Below, piece by piece: positions 25,902 to 35,505 of a stretch of DNA of 64,000 bases. Within the stretch, counting starts at the first letter, position 1. The number at the start of each line of letters is the position of its first letter. Below the pieces are notes generated by a model. That model searched no databases and was not told where the DNA came from. It saw nothing but the letters and a program-made list of their open reading frames with translations. The translations under genes were made by a program, and so were the position numbers. Source of the DNA: Mesorhizobium sp. M2E.F.Ca.ET.219.01.1.1 (GTDB taxonomy: Bacteria > Pseudomonadota > Alphaproteobacteria > Rhizobiales > Rhizobiaceae); contig NZ_SADT02000001.1 in assembly GCF_004016445.2 (NCBI RefSeq), positions 1,779,630 through 1,843,629 on the forward strand. Reading direction: 5' to 3'.

Positions 25902-27704
25902 TCACTCCGGCACGCCGGCGACGCCCAAGGCCTCGACGTAACGCTCGCCGAACATCTTGTCCTGCCATGGGTTGATCTGTCTCTGCAGGGTGAGCGTGTA
26001 GGTCGGGAACGCCTCCATCAGCCGCTGCGCAGCCGCCCGCGCCTCGTCCAACCGATTGAGTTTGACCAGCGCCATGATCACCACCCGGTGCGAGGAGCCG
26101 TAGTTCGGCATCTCGTGCAGCGCGCGTTCACCCCATGCCAGCGCTTCCTCGTAGTGCTCGAGCATCAGGTAGCTCATCCCGATGCCCGAGAGCGCGATGC
26201 CCTTCTCGGGATCGACTGGGCTCAGCCGCATTGCCCTATGAAAATGCTCGATCGCGACGAGCGGGCGGCCGGAATGTGCGTTGACCCAGCCGCAGCTCGT
26301 ATGGCCCTGCGCCGAATTGGGGTTGAGCAGCAGGGATCGTTCGATCGTGCCCAGCGCCATTTCGTAGTCCTTCGCGCTGTAGGCAATCACCTGCGCGGCG
26401 AAGCGCAGGCTCGTGGGGTCGTCGCGCGCTTCCGCCAGTACCTCGCGCGCCATGCGCGTGGCGACTCTGGTATCGTCGGGCTCGTGCCAGCACTGGCTCA
26501 CGGAGATGCTGCGGATATAAGCGCCGAGTGCCTTCGCCAAGCTGAAGCCAGGGTCGATGCTGAGCGCCTCATTAGTGAGCCGACGCACATCGGCAAAGCC
26601 CTCGCGGGTCATGCTGTAGAAGCGCGGCAGCGCGCGAAGGTAGAGGTCGTAGGCGCTCATGTAGTCGGTCGGCTTCATGCGCGCCTGCTTGATTTCCTCC
26701 AGCCGGATGCTCGGCTCGACCGCGCCGACGACGCTCTCGGTCACCTTGTCCTGCAGGTCGAAGATGTCGCTCAGGTCGCCCTCGAAGCGGCCGGTCCAGA
26801 CATGGTGTCCGCTGATCGCGTCAACCAACTGCCCACTGATGCGAACCCGCGAACCTGCTCTGCGGATGCTGCCTTCAAGCACGTAGCGGACGCCCAACTC
26901 GCGCCCGACCTGGCGCAGGTCCACCGCTCGGCCTTTGTAGGTGAAGGACGAGTTTCGGGCGATCACGAAGAAGGAGTCCACCCGGCTCAATCCCGTGATG
27001 ATGTCTTCCACCAGCCCGTCGGCGAAGTATTCCTGGTCGGGGTCGCCGCTCATGTTGGTGAAAGGCAGAACCGCGATCGAGGGTTTCTCGGGCAGGGGAG
27101 GCGGTGCAGCGCCGGCGTCGGCCTCGACGCGGTAAGCGCGCACCGGCCGCTCGATGTTCTTGAGGCGGAGGTCGCCAAGCGGCGTGAAGCCGCAGTCGAG
27201 CTTGCCCTGAAGGTGGTCATAGGCGGTACCCGAGACGACCACGGTGCCTGGATCGGCGACGCTTTCGAGGCGGGCGGCGATGTTGACCCCGTCGCCGTAA
27301 AGGTCGCCGTCCTCCTCGCAGACCACGTCCCCGAGATTGACGCCGATGCGGAAGCGAATCCGCTCTTCCTCGGGCGTCTCCGCCTCGTGTTCCGCCAAGG
27401 CTTGCTGGATCGCCATCGCCGAGGTCACCGCGTTAACGACGCTCGCGAACTCGCACAGCATGCCGTCGCCGGTGCGCTTGACGACCCGACCGTGGTGCTC
27501 GGAGACCAGCGGTTCGAGGAGATCCTTGCGGTAGATCTTGAGCCGCTCGAGCGTGCCACGCTCGTCGCGCTCCATCAGGCGCGAGTAGCCGACCACGTCG
27601 CAAGCCAGGATCGCTGCGAGGTGGCGCTGCGTGCTCGGCCATACGCCTGCACGCGGGCCGCCCCGCGTCCATGTCCTGCCAACTTCCAGACGCGCCACGC
27701 GCAT
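25902..27704 (-). CDS. class III adenylate/guanylate cyclase with TolB-like and TPR domains
   Basis: A protein of about 600 residues. An N-terminal cyclase domain holds the first metal aspartate in AAILACDVVGYSRL near residue 37, the second in KRTGDGMLCEF and the GDGVNIAARLE segment. It is followed by a TolB-like/FlgO-like domain (KPSIAVLPFTNMSGDPDQEYFADG) at about 210-330 and tetratricopeptide-type helices to the end. This domain order is very common, in many copies, in Mesorhizobium and Bradyrhizobium. It should make cAMP under control of the C-terminal part; the signal is unknown. The ATG at 27704 has GGGAG nine bases upstream; the ATG at 27713 lies too close to that site. Confidence 0.88.
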   Translation of the reverse strand: MRVARLEVGRTWTRGGPRAGVWPSTQRHLAAILACDVVGYSRLMERDERGTLERLKIYRKDLLEPLVSEHHGRVVKRTGDGMLCEFASVVNAVTSAMAIQQALAEHEAETPEEERIRFRIGVNLGDVVCEEDGDLYGDGVNIAARLESVADPGTVVVSGTAYDHLQGKLDCGFTPLGDLRLKNIERPVRAYRVEADAGAAPPPLPEKPSIAVLPFTNMSGDPDQEYFADGLVEDIITGLSRVDSFFVIARNSSFTYKGRAVDLRQVGRELGVRYVLEGSIRRAGSRVRISGQLVDAISGHHVWTGRFEGDLSDIFDLQDKVTESVVGAVEPSIRLEEIKQARMKPTDYMSAYDLYLRALPRFYSMTREGFADVRRLTNEALSIDPGFSLAKALGAYIRSISVSQCWHEPDDTRVATRMAREVLAEARDDPTSLRFAAQVIAYSAKDYEMALGTIERSLLLNPNSAQGHTSCGWVNAHSGRPLVAIEHFHRAMRLSPVDPEKGIALSGIGMSYLMLEHYEEALAWGERALHEMPNYGSSHRVVIMALVKLNRLDEARAAAQRLMEAFPTYTLTLQRQINPWQDKMFGERYVEALGVAGVPE

Positions 27705-27713
27705 GGTACACAT

Positions 27714-28012
27714 CTCTCCCAGTCCGCGAGATCTCGCTGTGCCGCTTGCAAGGCGTGGAGCGTTCCAGTCGCCGCGGTCGAGCGTTTCAGCGTTTCACAG
27801 AAGCGCCGAATTTTCCTGGATTGCTCTAACAGTCAACCGACACGTTTCGCGCAGCCTCTGGGCACGCTGACACAGCAATCCCAGATGGCCGGAGATATCT
27901 CCTGTTTGTGTAACCGGCTAACGCCACCAGGGCGGCGCTTTTGTATCGGTCATCCCCCCAGACGTCCGCGCTCGAAGACTTCGCTCTACCATCTCACCGG
28001 AATTTAACCGCA
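27714..28012. other. intergenic region between divergent cyclase and glmU genes
   Basis: About 300 bases without coding character. At 27791-27829 there is the right half of the GCAATTCC palindrome family (TTTTCCTGGATTGCTCTAA). The rest shows short GC-rich inverted repeats but no clear site besides the glmU promoter that follows. Confidence 0.45.
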
Positions 28013-28041
28013 TTGGTGCAGCATCACGCGGCTGCTAGCAT
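28013..28041 (+). promoter_or_regulatory. predicted sigma-70 promoter of glmU
   Basis: TTGGTG (28013-28018) and TAGCAT (28036-28041) are separated by 17 bases; the start codon lies 36 bases downstream. Confidence 0.45.
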
Positions 28042-28077
28042 GCATTGATTCAAACCATTTCATACGGTTGCCCATCC

Positions 28078-29448
28078 ATGAGCCAGAGATCCTGCCTGTC
28101 CGTTATCCTCGCCGCCGGCGAGGGCACGCGCATGAAAAGCGCGATGCCAAAAGTGCTGCATGCCATTGCCGGCCTGCCTATGGTGGCGCATGTCGTGAAA
28201 GCGGCCGAGGCGGCCGGCGCGACGGGCCTGGCGCTGGTGATCGGGCACGGCGCCGACGAGATGCGCAAGGCGGCACAGAAATTCGCGCCCAAGGCGGAGA
28301 CTTTCGTTCAGGAGAAGCGGCTCGGCACTGCCCATGCCGTTCTGGCCGCCCGCGAAGCGATATCAAAGGGTTACGACGACATCCTCGTCATGTTCGGCGA
28401 TACGCCGCTGATTGACGCAGGCGCGCTGGCCGCCGCGCGGCAGAAGCTCGCCGGCGGCGCTGCAGTGGCCGTGATCGGCTTTCGGCCGCCGAGCCCGACC
28501 GGCTATGGCCGGCTGATCGAGAAGGGCGGCAAGCTCGTCGCCATTCGCGAGGAGAAGGACTGCTCGGAGGAGGAAAAGAAGATCGGCTTCTGCAATGCCG
28601 GGATGATGGCGGTGGCGGGCAAGCATGCGCTTCGCTTGCTCGACAAGGTCGGCAACAACAACGCCAAGGGCGAATTCTACCTCACCGACATCGTCGAGAT
28701 CGCCGGCGCGGAAGGGCTCGACGTGGTGGCCACCGAGGCAAGTTTCGAGAGTGCGCTCGGCATCAACAACCGGGCCGAGCTTGCCGAGGCGGAAGCCATC
28801 TGGCAGGCGCGCCGGCGGCGCGAGGCGATGCTGTCCGGCGTCACTTTGATCGCGGCGGAGACAGTCTATTTTTCGCACGATACCGAGATCGGCGCCGACA
28901 CGATCGTCGAGCCGAATGTCTGGTTCGGGCCGGGCGTTAGAATAGCCTCGGGCGCCAAGATCCACGCCTTCAGCCATATCGAGGGCGCAACGATTGCGTC
29001 CAATTGCGATGTCGGGCCGTTCGCGCGGCTGCGGCCGGGCGCAGACCTTCGAAACAAGGCAAAGGTCGGCAATTTCTGCGAGGTCAAGCAGGCGACGATC
29101 GAGGAGGGCGCCAAAGTCAATCACCTGACCTATATCGGCGATGCGCGCGTGGGCGCCGCCGCCAATATCGGCGCCGGCACCATCACCTGCAATTATGACG
29201 GCTACTCGAAATTCTTCACCGATATCGGCGAAGGCGCCTTTGTCGGCTCGAATTCCTCGCTGGTGGCACCGGTCACGATCGGCAAGGGTGGCTATATCGC
29301 GTCCGGCAGCGTGATCACCGAAAGCGTGCCGGACGACGCGCTGGCCTTCGGCCGCGCCCGCCAGAAGACGATCCCCGGCAAGGGCAAGGAATTGCGCGAG
29401 CGCTTCGCTTCGGCCGCAGCGGCAAGGAAGAAGGCGGCGGCGGAATGA
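28078..29448 (+). CDS. glmU: bifunctional GlmU (GlcN-1-P acetyltransferase / GlcNAc-1-P uridyltransferase)
   Basis: A 456-residue two-domain enzyme for the last two steps to UDP-GlcNAc. The N-terminal pyrophosphorylase domain opens with [21 protein letters not shown] and has VMFGDTPLI for metal and uridine binding. From about residue 245 a left-handed beta-helix of hexapeptide repeats forms the acetyltransferase, with the conserved [11 protein letters not shown] and [10 protein letters not shown] segments. UDP-GlcNAc feeds peptidoglycan and lipid A. The ATG at 28078 is the conserved start; glmS follows after 234 bases on the same strand. Confidence 0.96.
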   Translation: MSQRSCLSVILAAGEGTRMKSAMPKVLHAIAGLPMVAHVVKAAEAAGATGLALVIGHGADEMRKAAQKFAPKAETFVQEKRLGTAHAVLAAREAISKGYDDILVMFGDTPLIDAGALAAARQKLAGGAAVAVIGFRPPSPTGYGRLIEKGGKLVAIREEKDCSEEEKKIGFCNAGMMAVAGKHALRLLDKVGNNNAKGEFYLTDIVEIAGAEGLDVVATEASFESALGINNRAELAEAEAIWQARRRREAMLSGVTLIAAETVYFSHDTEIGADTIVEPNVWFGPGVRIASGAKIHAFSHIEGATIASNCDVGPFARLRPGADLRNKAKVGNFCEVKQATIEEGAKVNHLTYIGDARVGAAANIGAGTITCNYDGYSKFFTDIGEGAFVGSNSSLVAPVTIGKGGYIASGSVITESVPDDALAFGRARQKTIPGKGKELRERFASAAAARKKAAAE

Positions 29449-29682
29449 TCTCCAGCGCCTCTTCAAGGAGGCGGTCGCAGCTCGATCAGATATGAATGAG
29501 TGGAAACCGGGGCCCTGAAAACCCAAGCGGTTCAGGTAACTGGATTGCAAGCGCCGTCTGGCATGGTGCATGGAAGAAAAGACCGTTCCGCTGACACGGA
29601 ACGAAACGCAAAGTGACTTTCGCGGCAGGCCGGCAACCCCTAGATAACGCCGGGTTTTCCGCTGGGAATCGGGGGTTATCGC

Positions 29683-31506
29683 ATGTGCGGTATCGTTGGA
29701 ATCGTCGGCTATTCACAGGTCGCGCCGCTCATCGTCGACGCGCTGAAGCGGCTCGAATATCGCGGCTACGACTCGGCCGGCGTCGCCACCATCGAAAAGG
29801 GCGAGCTCGGACGTCGCCGCGCCGAAGGCAAGCTCATCAATCTCGAACGCCGGCTGAAGGACGAGCCGCTCGACGGCACCATCGGCATCGGCCACACGCG
29901 CTGGGCCACGCATGGCGTACCCAACGAGACCAACGCGCATCCGCATTTTTCCAACGGCGTCGCCATCGTCCACAACGGCATCATCGAGAATTTCGCCGAG
30001 CTGCGCGACGAGCTCACCCGCGATGGCTACAAATTCGCCTCGCAGACCGACACCGAGGTCGTGGCGCATCTTGTGGCGCGCGAGCTCGCCAAGGGGCTGA
30101 AGCCGGTGGAGGCCGCGCATGCGGCGCTTAAGCGGCTGTCCGGCGCGTTCGCGCTGGCGATCATGTTCCAGGGCGACGAGGATCTGATCGTCGGCGCCCG
30201 CAACGGTCCGCCTCTGGCCGTCGGCCATGGCGAGGGCGAAATGTTTTTGGGCTCGGACGCCATCGCGCTGGCGCCCTTCACCAACTCGATCACCTATCTC
30301 GAGGATGGTGACTGGGCGGTGGTGCGCCGCAACGGCGTCGCGATCTACGACATCGACGGCAACAAGGTGGACCGCAAGCGCCAGCAGTCGCTGTCGACCA
30401 GCTTCATGGTCGACAAGGGCAATCGCCGGCATTTCATGGAGAAGGAGATCCATGAGCAGCCGGAGGTGATCTCGCACACGCTGGCGCATTATGTCGACTT
30501 CGTCTCCGGCCAGTCCAAGCCGCTCGACCTGCCGTTCGACTTCGCCAGGATCGGCCGGCTAGCGCTGTCGGCCTGCGGCACCGCCTATCTCGCCGGGCTG
30601 ATCTCGAAATACTGGTTCGAGCGCTATGCGCGGCTTCCCGTCGATATCGATGTCGCTTCCGAATTCCGCTATCGCGAGATGCCGCTGTCGGCCGATGACG
30701 CGGCCTTCTTCATCTCGCAGTCGGGCGAAACCGCCGACACGCTCGCCTCGCTGCGCTATTGCCGCCAGGCCGGCATGAAGATCGGCGCCGTGGTCAATGT
30801 GCGCGAATCGACCATGGCGCGTGAATCCGACGTCGTGCTGCCGACGCTTGCCGGCCCGGAGATCGGTGTCGCCTCGACCAAGGCTTTCACCTGCCAACTG
30901 TCGGTACTGGCTGCGCTTGCGGTGCGCGCGGGCGTGGCGCGCGGCACCATTTCGCCCGATCAGGAAAAGCAGCTGGTGCGCGAGCTTTCCGAAGCGCCGC
31001 GTTTCGCCACCCAGGTGCTGAAGCTCGAGGAGCAGATCGAACGCATCTCGCGCGAGCTGTCCCGCTACAAGGACGTGCTCTATCTCGGCCGCGACATCAA
31101 TTTTCCGCTGGCCATGGAAGGCGCGCTGAAGCTCAAGGAAATCTCCTACATCCACGCCGAGGGCTATGCTGGCGGCGAGCTCAAGCATGGGCCGATCGCG
31201 CTGATCGACGAGAACATGCCGGTGATCGTCATCGCGCCGCATGACCGCATCTTCGAAAAGACGGTGTCGAACATGCAGGAAGTGGCGGCGCGCGGCGGCA
31301 AGATCATCCTGATCACCGACGCCAAGGGCGCCGCGCAGGCCGGCATCAAGACGATGGAGACGATCATCCTGCCCGAGGTGCCGGAGATCATCTCGCCCAT
31401 CATCTACGCGCTGCCGATCCAGATGCTCGCCTATTTCACCGCCGTGTTCATGGGCACCGACGTCGACCAGCCGCGCAATCTGGCGAAATCTGTGACGGTG
31501 GAGTAA
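29683..31506 (+). CDS. glmS: glutamine--fructose-6-phosphate aminotransferase
   Basis: A 607-residue enzyme that makes glucosamine-6-phosphate from fructose-6-phosphate and glutamine. The N-terminal Cys of MCGIVGIVGY is the glutaminase nucleophile; GIGHTRWATHG and HNGIIENF line its pocket. Two SIS domains (ALSACGTAYLAG, ISQSGETADT) bind the sugar phosphate, and the C terminus ends in LAKSVTVE as in the family. It supplies GlmU's pathway and lies directly downstream of glmU. No glmS ribozyme is seen in the 234-base gap, as expected outside Firmicutes. Confidence 0.97.
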   Translation: MCGIVGIVGYSQVAPLIVDALKRLEYRGYDSAGVATIEKGELGRRRAEGKLINLERRLKDEPLDGTIGIGHTRWATHGVPNETNAHPHFSNGVAIVHNGIIENFAELRDELTRDGYKFASQTDTEVVAHLVARELAKGLKPVEAAHAALKRLSGAFALAIMFQGDEDLIVGARNGPPLAVGHGEGEMFLGSDAIALAPFTNSITYLEDGDWAVVRRNGVAIYDIDGNKVDRKRQQSLSTSFMVDKGNRRHFMEKEIHEQPEVISHTLAHYVDFVSGQSKPLDLPFDFARIGRLALSACGTAYLAGLISKYWFERYARLPVDIDVASEFRYREMPLSADDAAFFISQSGETADTLASLRYCRQAGMKIGAVVNVRESTMARESDVVLPTLAGPEIGVASTKAFTCQLSVLAALAVRAGVARGTISPDQEKQLVRELSEAPRFATQVLKLEEQIERISRELSRYKDVLYLGRDINFPLAMEGALKLKEISYIHAEGYAGGELKHGPIALIDENMPVIVIAPHDRIFEKTVSNMQEVAARGGKIILITDAKGAAQAGIKTMETIILPEVPEIISPIIYALPIQMLAYFTAVFMGTDVDQPRNLAKSVTVE

Positions 31507-31529
31507 CGCCACACTCCTACGCGGGCGAT

Positions 31530-31585
31530 TTGTATCAATCCATGATACAAGACCTTGCAGCTGGCTGTGTATCAGAGTATGATAC
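31530..31585 (+). promoter_or_regulatory. higBA promoter with two operator palindromes
   Basis: Operator 1 is TTGTATCA-N5-TGATACAA (31530-31550) and operator 2 is GTATCA-N5-TGATAC (31569-31585). They share the core GTATCA-N5-TGATAC and their centres are 37 bases apart. Between and across them lies a promoter, TTGCAG (31555-31560), 17-base spacer, TATGAT (31578-31583). Operator 2 covers the -10 box and operator 1 sits just upstream of the -35 box, the expected layout for autorepression by HigA. Confidence 0.75.
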
Positions 31586-31603
31586 GGTTCCTGGGGGCAG
31601 CCG

Positions 31604-31885
31604 TTGATCGTTTCGTTCAAAGGCAAGATGGTCGCGGAGGTAGCGGCTGGCAGGGCACCTAAGGGATTTCCTCCGGATCTGGTCGCCCGTGCTGAAAGGC
31701 GGCTCCGGGCGATTGATAATGCAATCCAACTAAATGACCTTCGGTCGCCACCCGGAAACCACTTGGAGGCTTTGAAGCGGGATCGTGCCGGGCAGCATTC
31801 GATATGCATCAACGGTCAATGGCGCATCTGCTTCAGATGGACTGCCGCCGGTGCCGAAGATGTGGAGATTGTGGACTATCATTGA
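31604..31885 (+). CDS. higB: type II toxin HigB (RelE/ParE superfamily)
   Basis: A 93-residue protein of the HigB branch of RelE toxins, ribosome-dependent mRNA endonucleases. Typical family segments are the short N-terminal strand, a helix with ARAERRLRAIDNA, then LRSPPGNHLEALKRDRAGQHSICINGQWRICFRW near residues 46-79, and the C-terminal VEIVDYH. The start is a TTG preceded by GGGGGC; the family's conserved N terminus begins there, so the later ATG (31628) is unlikely. The toxin gene precedes the antitoxin, as is usual for higBA. Confidence 0.88.
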   Translation: MIVSFKGKMVAEVAAGRAPKGFPPDLVARAERRLRAIDNAIQLNDLRSPPGNHLEALKRDRAGQHSICINGQWRICFRWTAAGAEDVEIVDYH

Positions 31886-31922
31886 GGGGGCACTCGCCCT
31901 AACCCTTTGAGGATACTGAGCT

Positions 31923-32222
31923 ATGCTCAAGTTCGCACGCCCTATCCATCCCGGAGAGTTCCTGCGCGAGGAATATCTGGTGCCGCTCGGCATGAGCGCC
32001 GGCGCGCTGGCGAAGAAGCTGAACCTCCCGCGCACGCGGATCGAGCGCATCGTCAAGGAAGAGGTTGGTCTTACCCCGGATACTGCGCTTCGTCTCGCCA
32101 GGTTCTTCAACACCACGCCTGAATTCTGGATGAATTTCCAGAAGGCCTACGAGTTGGAGACCGAGGCGAGGAAAATAGCGTCGGAACTCGAGAAGATCGT
32201 GCCTTTGGACGCAGCCGCATAA
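31923..32222 (+). CDS. higA: HigA family antitoxin, Xre-type HTH
   Basis: A 99-residue DNA-binding antitoxin. The N terminus FARPIHPGEFLREEYLVPLG and the helix-turn-helix MSAGALAKKLNLPRTRIERIV are hallmarks of HigA, followed by FFNTTPEFWMNFQKAYEL. It neutralises HigB and should repress the operon at the GTATCA palindromes upstream of higB. The gap to higB is 37 bases. Confidence 0.92.
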   Translation: MLKFARPIHPGEFLREEYLVPLGMSAGALAKKLNLPRTRIERIVKEEVGLTPDTALRLARFFNTTPEFWMNFQKAYELETEARKIASELEKIVPLDAAA

Positions 32223-32305
32223 GCGCGTTCTTTAAAAACTTCGCAGTTCCAAAGCGGCTCGCGGTTCATTAATCTTGCAGCGCAACATGCGCCGCGGTGA
32301 GCCCC

Positions 32306-33058
32306 ATGTCCGACGCCCTGAAGACCTCTGGCATGACCCGGCTGAGGAACTATTTCCTGACCGGCTTCGTCGTCTGCGCGCCGCTGGCGATCACGGCCTA
32401 TATCGCCTGGTCGCTGATCGGCTGGGTTGATTCATGGGTGAAACCCTACATCCCGGCCCGCTACAATCCCGACACCTACCTGCCGTTTCCGGTTCCGGGC
32501 TTTGGGCTGATCGTGGCGCTGGTGCTGATCACGCTGATCGGTTTCCTGACGGCGAACATCGTCGGCCGCGCCATCGTCAATTTCGGCGAGCGGCTGCTCG
32601 GCCGCATGCCGCTGGTGCGCGGCATCTATGGCTCGCTGAAGCAGATCTTCGAGACGGTGCTGTCGAACAAGGGCGACATGTTCCGCCAGGTCGGGCTGGT
32701 CGAATATCCGCGCAAGGGAGTCTGGTCGCTGGTCTTCGTCGCTAGCGAGAAGGAAACCGAGATCAACCAGAAGCTCGACCAGGAAGGCGATCCGCTGATC
32801 GCGGTGTTCATGCCCTGCACACCGAACCCGACCACCGGCTTCCTGATGTATGTGCACAAATCCGAGATCGTGCTGCTCGACATGTCGATCGAGGACGGCG
32901 CCAAGCTGATCGTTTCAGCAGGCATGGTGGCACCGGAGGTGAAGGCCAAGCTGGTGACGCTGAATGGCGAGCCCGTCGAAGGCGGTCTCGCCAACCCACC
33001 GGTCGGCGCTCAGCCGGCGCGCAGCAGCCGCACCGCTTCGTCGCGGCCGAACAGGTAA
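32306..33058 (+). CDS. DUF502 family membrane protein
   Basis: A 250-residue protein with two membrane helices near residues 16-40 and 66-88 and a C-terminal soluble domain. PLVRGIYGSLKQIFETV and the VFMPCTPNPTTGFLMYV segment identify DUF502, a widespread bacterial and plant family with no proven enzymatic role. The ATG at 32306 is preferred over the GTG nine bases earlier. Its last 49 bases overlap the 3' end of the convergent recG gene. Confidence 0.88.
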   Translation: MSDALKTSGMTRLRNYFLTGFVVCAPLAITAYIAWSLIGWVDSWVKPYIPARYNPDTYLPFPVPGFGLIVALVLITLIGFLTANIVGRAIVNFGERLLGRMPLVRGIYGSLKQIFETVLSNKGDMFRQVGLVEYPRKGVWSLVFVASEKETEINQKLDQEGDPLIAVFMPCTPNPTTGFLMYVHKSEIVLLDMSIEDGAKLIVSAGMVAPEVKAKLVTLNGEPVEGGLANPPVGAQPARSSRTASSRPNR

Positions 33059-35118
33059 AGCAACAGCCGCAGCGCCTCGCCGCGTTCGGACTGCAGTTCC
33101 GGGTCGCGCGACAGGATCAGCCGCGCGTCGTCGCGTGCCGCTTCGAGCAAATCTGCGTGGAACTCCAGGCGCGCCACCTGGAAGCCGGGCGTGCCGGATT
33201 GCCTTGTCCCCAGCAACTCGCCTTCGCCGCGCAGTTTCAGGTCTTCCTCGGCGATCTTGAAGCCGTCCTCGGTCTCGCGCATCACCGAAAGCCGGCGCTT
33301 CGCGGTCTCTCCGAGCGGGTCCTTGTAGAGCAGCACGCAGGAGGACGGCTTGTCGCCGCGCCCGACACGGCCGCGCAGCTGGTGCAACTGGGCAAGGCCG
33401 AAGCGTTCCGCATGCTCGATCACCATGATCGTGGCATCAGGCACGTCGACGCCGACTTCAATGACGGTGGTGGCGATCAGGATGCGGGTCTCACCGTCCT
33501 TGAAGGCGCGCATCGCCTCGTCCTTCTCCGCGCCCTTCATGCGGCCATGCACGAGGCCTATCCGGTCGCCGAAGCGCGGCTTCAGCGAGGCAAAGCGATC
33601 CTCCGCCGACATCAGTTTAATTTCCTCGGATTCCTCGACCAGCGGGCAGATCCAGTAGATTTTTTGCCCCTCCGCAACCGCATCGCGCATGCGTCCCACC
33701 AATTCGTCCAGCCTTTCCATCGGCAGGGTCACGGTGCGGATCGGCTGGCGCCCGGCCGGCTTCTCAGTGAGCTTCGAGACGTCCATGTCGCCGAAGGCGG
33801 TCAGCACAAGCGTGCGCGGGATGGGTGTGGCCGTCATCACCAGCATGTCGGGCGCATCGCCCTTGGCGGTAATCGCGAGGCGCTGGTGGACGCCGAACCG
33901 ATGCTGCTCGTCGATGACGGCCAGCACTAGATCGTGGAATGTCACCGTTTCCTGGAACAGCGCATGCGTACCGACGACGATGTCGATCGCGCCGCTGGCA
34001 AGACCTGCAAGCGTTTCGGTGCGCTCGCGGCCCTTCTCGCGCCCGGTGAGGATGGCGAGGCGCAAACCGGCTTTCTCGGCCAGCGGCGTGATGGTTGCCA
34101 GATGCTGGCGCGCCAGGATTTCAGTCGGCGCCATCAGCGCCGCCTGGCCGCCGGCCTCGACCGCGCGCGCCATGGCTAGCAGCGCCACCACCGTCTTGCC
34201 GGAGCCGACATCGCCCTGCAGCAGGCGCAGCATCCGTTCGGGGTCGGCGAGATCGGCGTTGATCTCGCCGAGCGCGAATTCCTGGCTGGGGGTCAGCCTG
34301 TAGGGCAGGGCTGCGCGCAGCTTCTCGACGATGCGGTCGTCGCCGATGAGCGGCCGGCCCGAGAGGCGTCGAATTCTGGCCCGCACCAGCGCCAGCGACA
34401 CCTGGCCGGCCAACAGCTCGTCATAGGCTAGACGGCGCCAGGCTGATCGCTCGACGGCGACGTCGATGGGGTCGTTCGGATAGTGGATGCGGGCAAGCGC
34501 ATCGCCGAAGGATGGAAAGGTATGCCGACGCATGAAGGCGTCGTCCTGCCATTCGGGCAGTTCAGGCAACCGGCCGAGCGCCTGTCCGATGGCGCGGCGC
34601 AGCACCTTGGCCGACAGGCCGGCGGTAAGCGGATAGACCGGTTCGACCAGCGGCAGGCCCCCGGCCTCGTCGATCGGGGCGATGTGGTCCGGATGGACCA
34701 TGGTCGGGCGGCCGTTGAACCACTCCATACGGCCGGAGATCACCACACGCTCGCCTTCGGGAAGCATCTTCTGCAGATAGGCGGCATGGGCATGGAAGAA
34801 GGTCAGCGCAACCTCGCCGGTGTCGTCATGAGCGTAGACGCGGTACGGTACCGACCTGTTGCCGCGCGGCGGCGGCTGATGGCGATCGACCCGCACTTCC
34901 AGCGTGACGATCTGGCCCTCGGCCGACAGCGCGATGCCGGGACGGTTGCGGCGGTCGATCACGGTATTGGGCAGCAAGAACAGAAGATCGGCGGCGCGCG
35001 CTGCGCGATCGCCGAGATCGGCCGGCACGACACGCTCGATCAGTAAGCCGACCTTCGGGCCGACGCCGGCAAGCGAAGTGATCGGGACGAACAACGGATC
35101 GAGGATGGTGGGGCGCAT
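33010..35118 (-). CDS. recG: ATP-dependent DNA helicase RecG
   Basis: A 702-residue superfamily 2 helicase that remodels stalled forks and Holliday junctions. The N-terminal wedge (OB-fold) domain spans roughly 50-180. The helicase core has Walker A in LQGDVGSGKTVVALLA, the DExH box as VIDEQHRFGV, SATPIPRTL, and the C-terminal RGRVGRGDKPSSC motif. The 3' end overlaps the DUF502 gene by 49 bases. It is divergent from sdhE with about 90 bases between the starts. Confidence 0.96.
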   Translation of the reverse strand: MRPTILDPLFVPITSLAGVGPKVGLLIERVVPADLGDRAARAADLLFLLPNTVIDRRNRPGIALSAEGQIVTLEVRVDRHQPPPRGNRSVPYRVYAHDDTGEVALTFFHAHAAYLQKMLPEGERVVISGRMEWFNGRPTMVHPDHIAPIDEAGGLPLVEPVYPLTAGLSAKVLRRAIGQALGRLPELPEWQDDAFMRRHTFPSFGDALARIHYPNDPIDVAVERSAWRRLAYDELLAGQVSLALVRARIRRLSGRPLIGDDRIVEKLRAALPYRLTPSQEFALGEINADLADPERMLRLLQGDVGSGKTVVALLAMARAVEAGGQAALMAPTEILARQHLATITPLAEKAGLRLAILTGREKGRERTETLAGLASGAIDIVVGTHALFQETVTFHDLVLAVIDEQHRFGVHQRLAITAKGDAPDMLVMTATPIPRTLVLTAFGDMDVSKLTEKPAGRQPIRTVTLPMERLDELVGRMRDAVAEGQKIYWICPLVEESEEIKLMSAEDRFASLKPRFGDRIGLVHGRMKGAEKDEAMRAFKDGETRILIATTVIEVGVDVPDATIMVIEHAERFGLAQLHQLRGRVGRGDKPSSCVLLYKDPLGETAKRRLSVMRETEDGFKIAEEDLKLRGEGELLGTRQSGTPGFQVARLEFHADLLEAARDDARLILSRDPELQSERGEALRLLLYLFGRDEAVRLLRAG

Positions 35119-35210
35119 CGTGTCAGCTTATGTCGCGACGGCGGCAGCGCAAGGCTGACACCGCTCTCTATCCACGCTATATGCGCCGCTTCGAACAGGG
35201 ATAGCGTGCC

Positions 35211-35498
35211 ATGACCGGAACACAGCGATCAAGCGAGGGGTTGGATGCCCGCCGCCGCAAGCTCCTGTTCCGCTCCTGGCATCGCGGCATGCGCGAGATG
35301 GACCTGATCCTCGGTTCCTTCGCCGACGCCGAGATCGGCGCCTTGACCGGCGATGAAATCGACCAATATGAGAGGCTTCTCGAAATTTCCGACACCGATT
35401 TCCTGCCGATGGTCACGGGCGAGCACCCGGTTCCGCCCGATGTCGATTGCGCGGTGCTGCGGAAAATCATGACGTCGCGCCGGACCATGACATTTTGA
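35211..35498 (+). CDS. sdhE: FAD assembly factor SdhE (succinate dehydrogenase assembly factor 2)
   Basis: A 95-residue helical protein with the family's RGMREMD (RGxxE) motif near residue 27, needed for covalent attachment of FAD to the succinate dehydrogenase flavoprotein. RRRKLLFRSWHRG upstream and YERLLEISDTDFLPMVTG downstream match the family. The mfd gene starts seven bases after its stop, a neighbourhood conserved in rhizobia. Confidence 0.92.
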   Translation: MTGTQRSSEGLDARRRKLLFRSWHRGMREMDLILGSFADAEIGALTGDEIDQYERLLEISDTDFLPMVTGEHPVPPDVDCAVLRKIMTSRRTMTF

Positions 35499-35505
35499 AA
35501 AACGC

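Noticed and set aside
29449..29682. glmS ribozyme or riboswitch between glmU and glmS
   Set aside because: The conserved core of the glmS ribozyme is not recognisable and the element is essentially confined to Gram-positive bacteria; only a short GTTCCG/CGGAAC hairpin is present.
35218..35244. GGAAC-N17-GGTT as an EcfG promoter
   Set aside because: It lies inside the first codons of sdhE, which has no reason for an internal stress promoter in front of mfd; judged a chance match.
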